Positions 62,273-64,000 of a stretch of DNA of 64,000 bases are shown one piece after another. Position numbers and translations under genes: made by a program. The stretch comes from Allobosea sp. CRIB-10 (lineage in GTDB: Bacteria; Pseudomonadota; Alphaproteobacteria; Rhizobiales; Beijerinckiaceae). Below the pieces are notes generated by a model, which saw nothing but the letters and a program-made list of their open reading frames with translations, was not told the origin of the DNA and made no database searches. Numbering within the stretch: the stretch's first letter is position 1; every line of letters starts with the position of its first letter. Location: positions 1-64,000 of the forward strand of contig NZ_FOKP01000006.1 in the NCBI RefSeq assembly GCF_900112185.1, written 5' to 3'.

Positions 62273-62914
62273 TCAGTGCGAGGCTGCGGCAAGCCTGCGC
62301 TCCAGCCGTGCCCCGTAGAGCGAGAGCGGCCAGCAGATCAGGAAGTAGAGAGCGCCCACCGCGCCGAAGACGAGCAGGGGCTTGAAGATCTGGTTGGAGA
62401 CGATGGTCCCGGCCCGGGCGAGCTCGGTGAAGCCGACGATGGCGGCGAGCGACGTGCCCTTGATCAATTGGACGAGGAAGCCGATCGTCGCCGGCAGCGA
62501 GATCTTAATCGCCTGCGGCAGGATCACGTCGCGCATGCGCGAGACATAGCCGAGGCTGAGCGCTTTGGCCGCCTCGGTCTGTCCCTTCGGCACGGCCTCG
62601 ATCGAGCCGCGCCAGATCTCGCCGAGGAAGGCGCTGGCATGCAGCGTGAAGCCGATGGCGACGGAGAGCCAGGCGTCGAGCTTCAGGCCGACCAAGGCAA
62701 GGCCGTAATAGACCACGAAGAGCTGCATCAGGAGCGGCGTGCCCTGGAACAGCGCGATGTAGCCGGCCGTGCCGCGTTCGAGCGGGCGGATGCCGGAGGT
62801 GCGGGCCAGCGCGATGCCGAGGCCGCTGATGGAGCCGCAGACGAAGCCGATCGCGGACAGGAAGATCGTCCACTTCAATCCGACCAGCAGGAAGAGGAAT
62901 TCGCTCCGGTTCAT
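62273..62914 (-). CDS. Amino acid ABC transporter permease
   Basis: A 213-residue HisM/GlnP-type permease with four to five membrane helices. The EAA-like loop is AEIWRGSIEAVPKGQTEAAKALSLGYVSRMRDVILPQAIK. ATG 62914 is favoured because GAGG precedes it; a GTG at 62926 overlapping the upstream stop is an alternative. It ends 37 bp before the receptor start. Together with the other permease it forms the pore. Confidence 0.92.
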   Translation of the reverse strand: MNRSEFLFLLVGLKWTIFLSAIGFVCGSISGLGIALARTSGIRPLERGTAGYIALFQGTPLLMQLFVVYYGLALVGLKLDAWLSVAIGFTLHASAFLGEIWRGSIEAVPKGQTEAAKALSLGYVSRMRDVILPQAIKISLPATIGFLVQLIKGTSLAAIVGFTELARAGTIVSNQIFKPLLVFGAVGALYFLICWPLSLYGARLERRLAAASH

Positions 62915-62922
62915 GGCGCGCC

Positions 62923-63591
62923 TCACTTCACCGGGTAGCTGAAATGGCGCGCCGTGATCTGCGCGAACATCCGCATCATCAGCCAGGACATGGCGAGGTA
63001 GAGCAGCGTGACGACGCCGTAGACCTCGAAGCTGCGGAAGGTGTTGTTCTCGATGTTCTGCGCGACCGAGGTCAGCTCATAGGCCGAGATCGCCGAGGCG
63101 ATGCTGGTCGTCAGCGTCAGCAGGATGAACTGGCTGGTCAGCGACGGGAAGATCGCGCGCAGCGCCGGCTTCAGCACGACGAGACGGAAGACCTGGCCCT
63201 TGTGCAGGCCGAGCGCCAGCCCGGCCTCGATCTGGCCCTTGCTGATCGACTGCACGCCGCCGCGGATGATCTCGATCGCATAGGCGCCGCCATTGACGCC
63301 GAGTGCGATGATCGCCGTCGGCGTCGGATCGAGCCTGATGCCGGCGAGCGGCAGCGCGAAGAAGATGAAGTAGATCTGGACCAGGAACGGCGTGTTGCGG
63401 ATCAGCTCGACGAAGCTGATCACCAGCCAGCGCAAACCGCGATAGGGCGAGTCGCGCAGCACGACGCCGCCGATGCCGATGACGAGCGCGAGCACCATGC
63501 CCGCCAGCGCCAGGCCGAGCGTGCCGAGGCAGCCCCACAACAGGTCCGGAAGCCCGTCGATGACGGGAGCGAAATCGAACTTGTAGTTCAA
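62923..63591 (-). CDS. Amino acid ABC transporter permease
   Basis: A 222-residue HisQ/GlnP-type permease. Five hydrophobic segments and the EAA-type loop AIEIIRGGVQSISKGQIEAGLALGLHKGQVFRLVVLKPALR are present. I choose a TTG start at 63591 (AAGGAGG-like GGGGAG eight bases upstream); the open frame runs on without a credible start to the window's end. It is the first gene of the operon, which continues with the second permease, receptor and ATPase. Upstream is the Gfo/Idh/MocA gene in the same direction. Confidence 0.9.
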   Translation of the reverse strand: MNYKFDFAPVIDGLPDLLWGCLGTLGLALAGMVLALVIGIGGVVLRDSPYRGLRWLVISFVELIRNTPFLVQIYFIFFALPLAGIRLDPTPTAIIALGVNGGAYAIEIIRGGVQSISKGQIEAGLALGLHKGQVFRLVVLKPALRAIFPSLTSQFILLTLTTSIASAISAYELTSVAQNIENNTFRSFEVYGVVTLLYLAMSWLMMRMFAQITARHFSYPVK

Positions 63592-63725
63592 GACGTTTCT
63601 CCCCTCCTTGCCGGACCTTCTTGCGGGTCCGGGATCTTGGCTGCGTTTCGTCTCTCCCTCGGCGCCGTGCAGGCCGGCGCCGTTTTTCCTGGTCTTGCCT
63701 TGGCCGGTGCCCGGCGCTGCCCGGC
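63592..63725. other. Intergenic region with two hairpins
   Basis: The gap between the partial oxidoreductase and the permease contains a 7-bp stem at 63611-63617/63626-63632 and an 8-bp stem at 63660-63667/63675-63682. The latter is followed by TTTTT on the plus strand, so the T-run would serve a plus-strand transcript although both neighbouring genes run on the minus strand. On the minus strand these may be leader-RNA structures. Confidence 0.4.
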
Positions 63726-64000
63726 TTACGAGGCCTTTCGCTCCGGCTGGGGCGGAAGCAGGGTCGCGCAGCGCTCGCGCAGGTCGATCCGCTGGCCGGT
63801 CGCGGCGGCCTCGGCCACGGCGAGCGTCGCGATCAGCGTGCGCGCCCCGTCCTCGACCGGCTGCAGCGAGGCGGCCTTGCCGAGGATCAGGTCGCGGAAA
63901 TGGTCGAGCTGGGCGATGTAGGGGTCGAGCGTCGGCGCATGGATCCGCCGCGCCTGGATCGGCTCGTTCCAGCTGGGAGCGTCGCCGGCCTGCGTCCACT
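63726..64000 (-). CDS. Gfo/Idh/MocA family oxidoreductase, 3' end only
   Basis: The 5' part lies beyond the window. The visible 91 codons end at TAA 63726-63728 and encode the C-terminal helical/strand part of a Gfo/Idh/MocA NAD(P)-dependent oxidoreductase: PYIAQLDHFRDLILGKAASLQPVEDGARTL, then LAVAEAAATGQRIDLRE. These match the typical ending segment that precedes the last helix. Members oxidise sugars, inositols or sugar acids. Transcribed leftward toward the amino acid transporter operon, 134 bp away. Confidence 0.8.
   Translation of the reverse strand, partial: WTQAGDAPSWNEPIQARRIHAPTLDPYIAQLDHFRDLILGKAASLQPVEDGARTLIATLAVAEAAATGQRIDLRERCATLLPPQPERKAS

Overview
The window is GC-rich, densely coded DNA from a free-living alphaproteobacterium. 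Gene style and content point to the order Hyphomicrobiales: many Bug/Liv/MalFG-type uptake systems, a fixNOQP-fixGHIS-type cbb3 oxidase cluster under an FnrN-like regulator, an Omp25-like beta-barrel and typical rhizobial intergenic palindromes. A Bosea-like organism is the best guess, but this is recall-based inference and no rRNA or tRNA gene is present to confirm it.

Layout. 0.2-3.7 kb: argB, a DUF423 membrane protein, a YihY/BrkB membrane protein and an outer-membrane beta-barrel. 3.7-6.9 kb: an AraC regulator divergent from an overlapping pair, an M20 amidohydrolase and an alpha-oxoamine-synthase-like PLP enzyme. 6.9-9.9 kb: a coupled TetR/GFA-like/small-protein operon divergent from an ArsR-SRPBCC pair, with two perfect operator palindromes between them. 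9.9-15.6 kb: LysR, an SDR with a substituted active site, tam, a CPA1 antiporter and an FAD/NAD(P)-binding oxidoreductase. 15.9-24.6 kb: a catabolic locus with a BKACE enzyme, a hydroxyacyl-CoA-dehydrogenase-like enzyme, a Liv transporter whose LivM, LivG and LivF are fused in one polypeptide, LivH, a Tat-type receptor, a GntR regulator and an SDR. 24.6-28.4 kb: an isolated tail-fibre-like DUF2793 gene, a nucleotide-sugar dehydrogenase and an FkbM methyltransferase.

28.4-35 kb: a probable sugar-acid locus with an IlvD/Edd dehydratase, a DapA-family aldolase/dehydratase, a GntR regulator with a perfect operator, an orphan Bug receptor, an RraA-like protein and an LLM flavoprotein. 35-45 kb: small ORFs, a GNAT-like protein, an FNR-type regulator and the complete ccoNOQPGHIS set, with FNR boxes upstream of fnr and ccoN. 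45-49 kb: two small secreted proteins, then katG divergent from oxyR. 49.2-51.2 kb: a decay zone holding remnants of a PrpF-family isomerase and of a solute-symporter-type sensor kinase. 51.4-57.8 kb: a ROK repressor divergent from a sugar ABC importer (receptor and two permeases, no ATPase), a SIS-domain protein and a ROK kinase. 57.9-64 kb: an MFS exporter, a frameshifted HlyD remnant, a polar amino acid ABC transporter (two permeases, receptor, ATPase) and the 3' end of a Gfo/Idh/MocA oxidoreductase cut by the window edge.

The overall theme is a mosaic of small, locally regulated uptake-plus-catabolism modules, each with its own regulator and often a visible operator. The main energy-metabolism block is the microaerobic cbb3 oxidase with its assembly factors. 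No CRISPR array, transposase, integrase or RNA gene was found.
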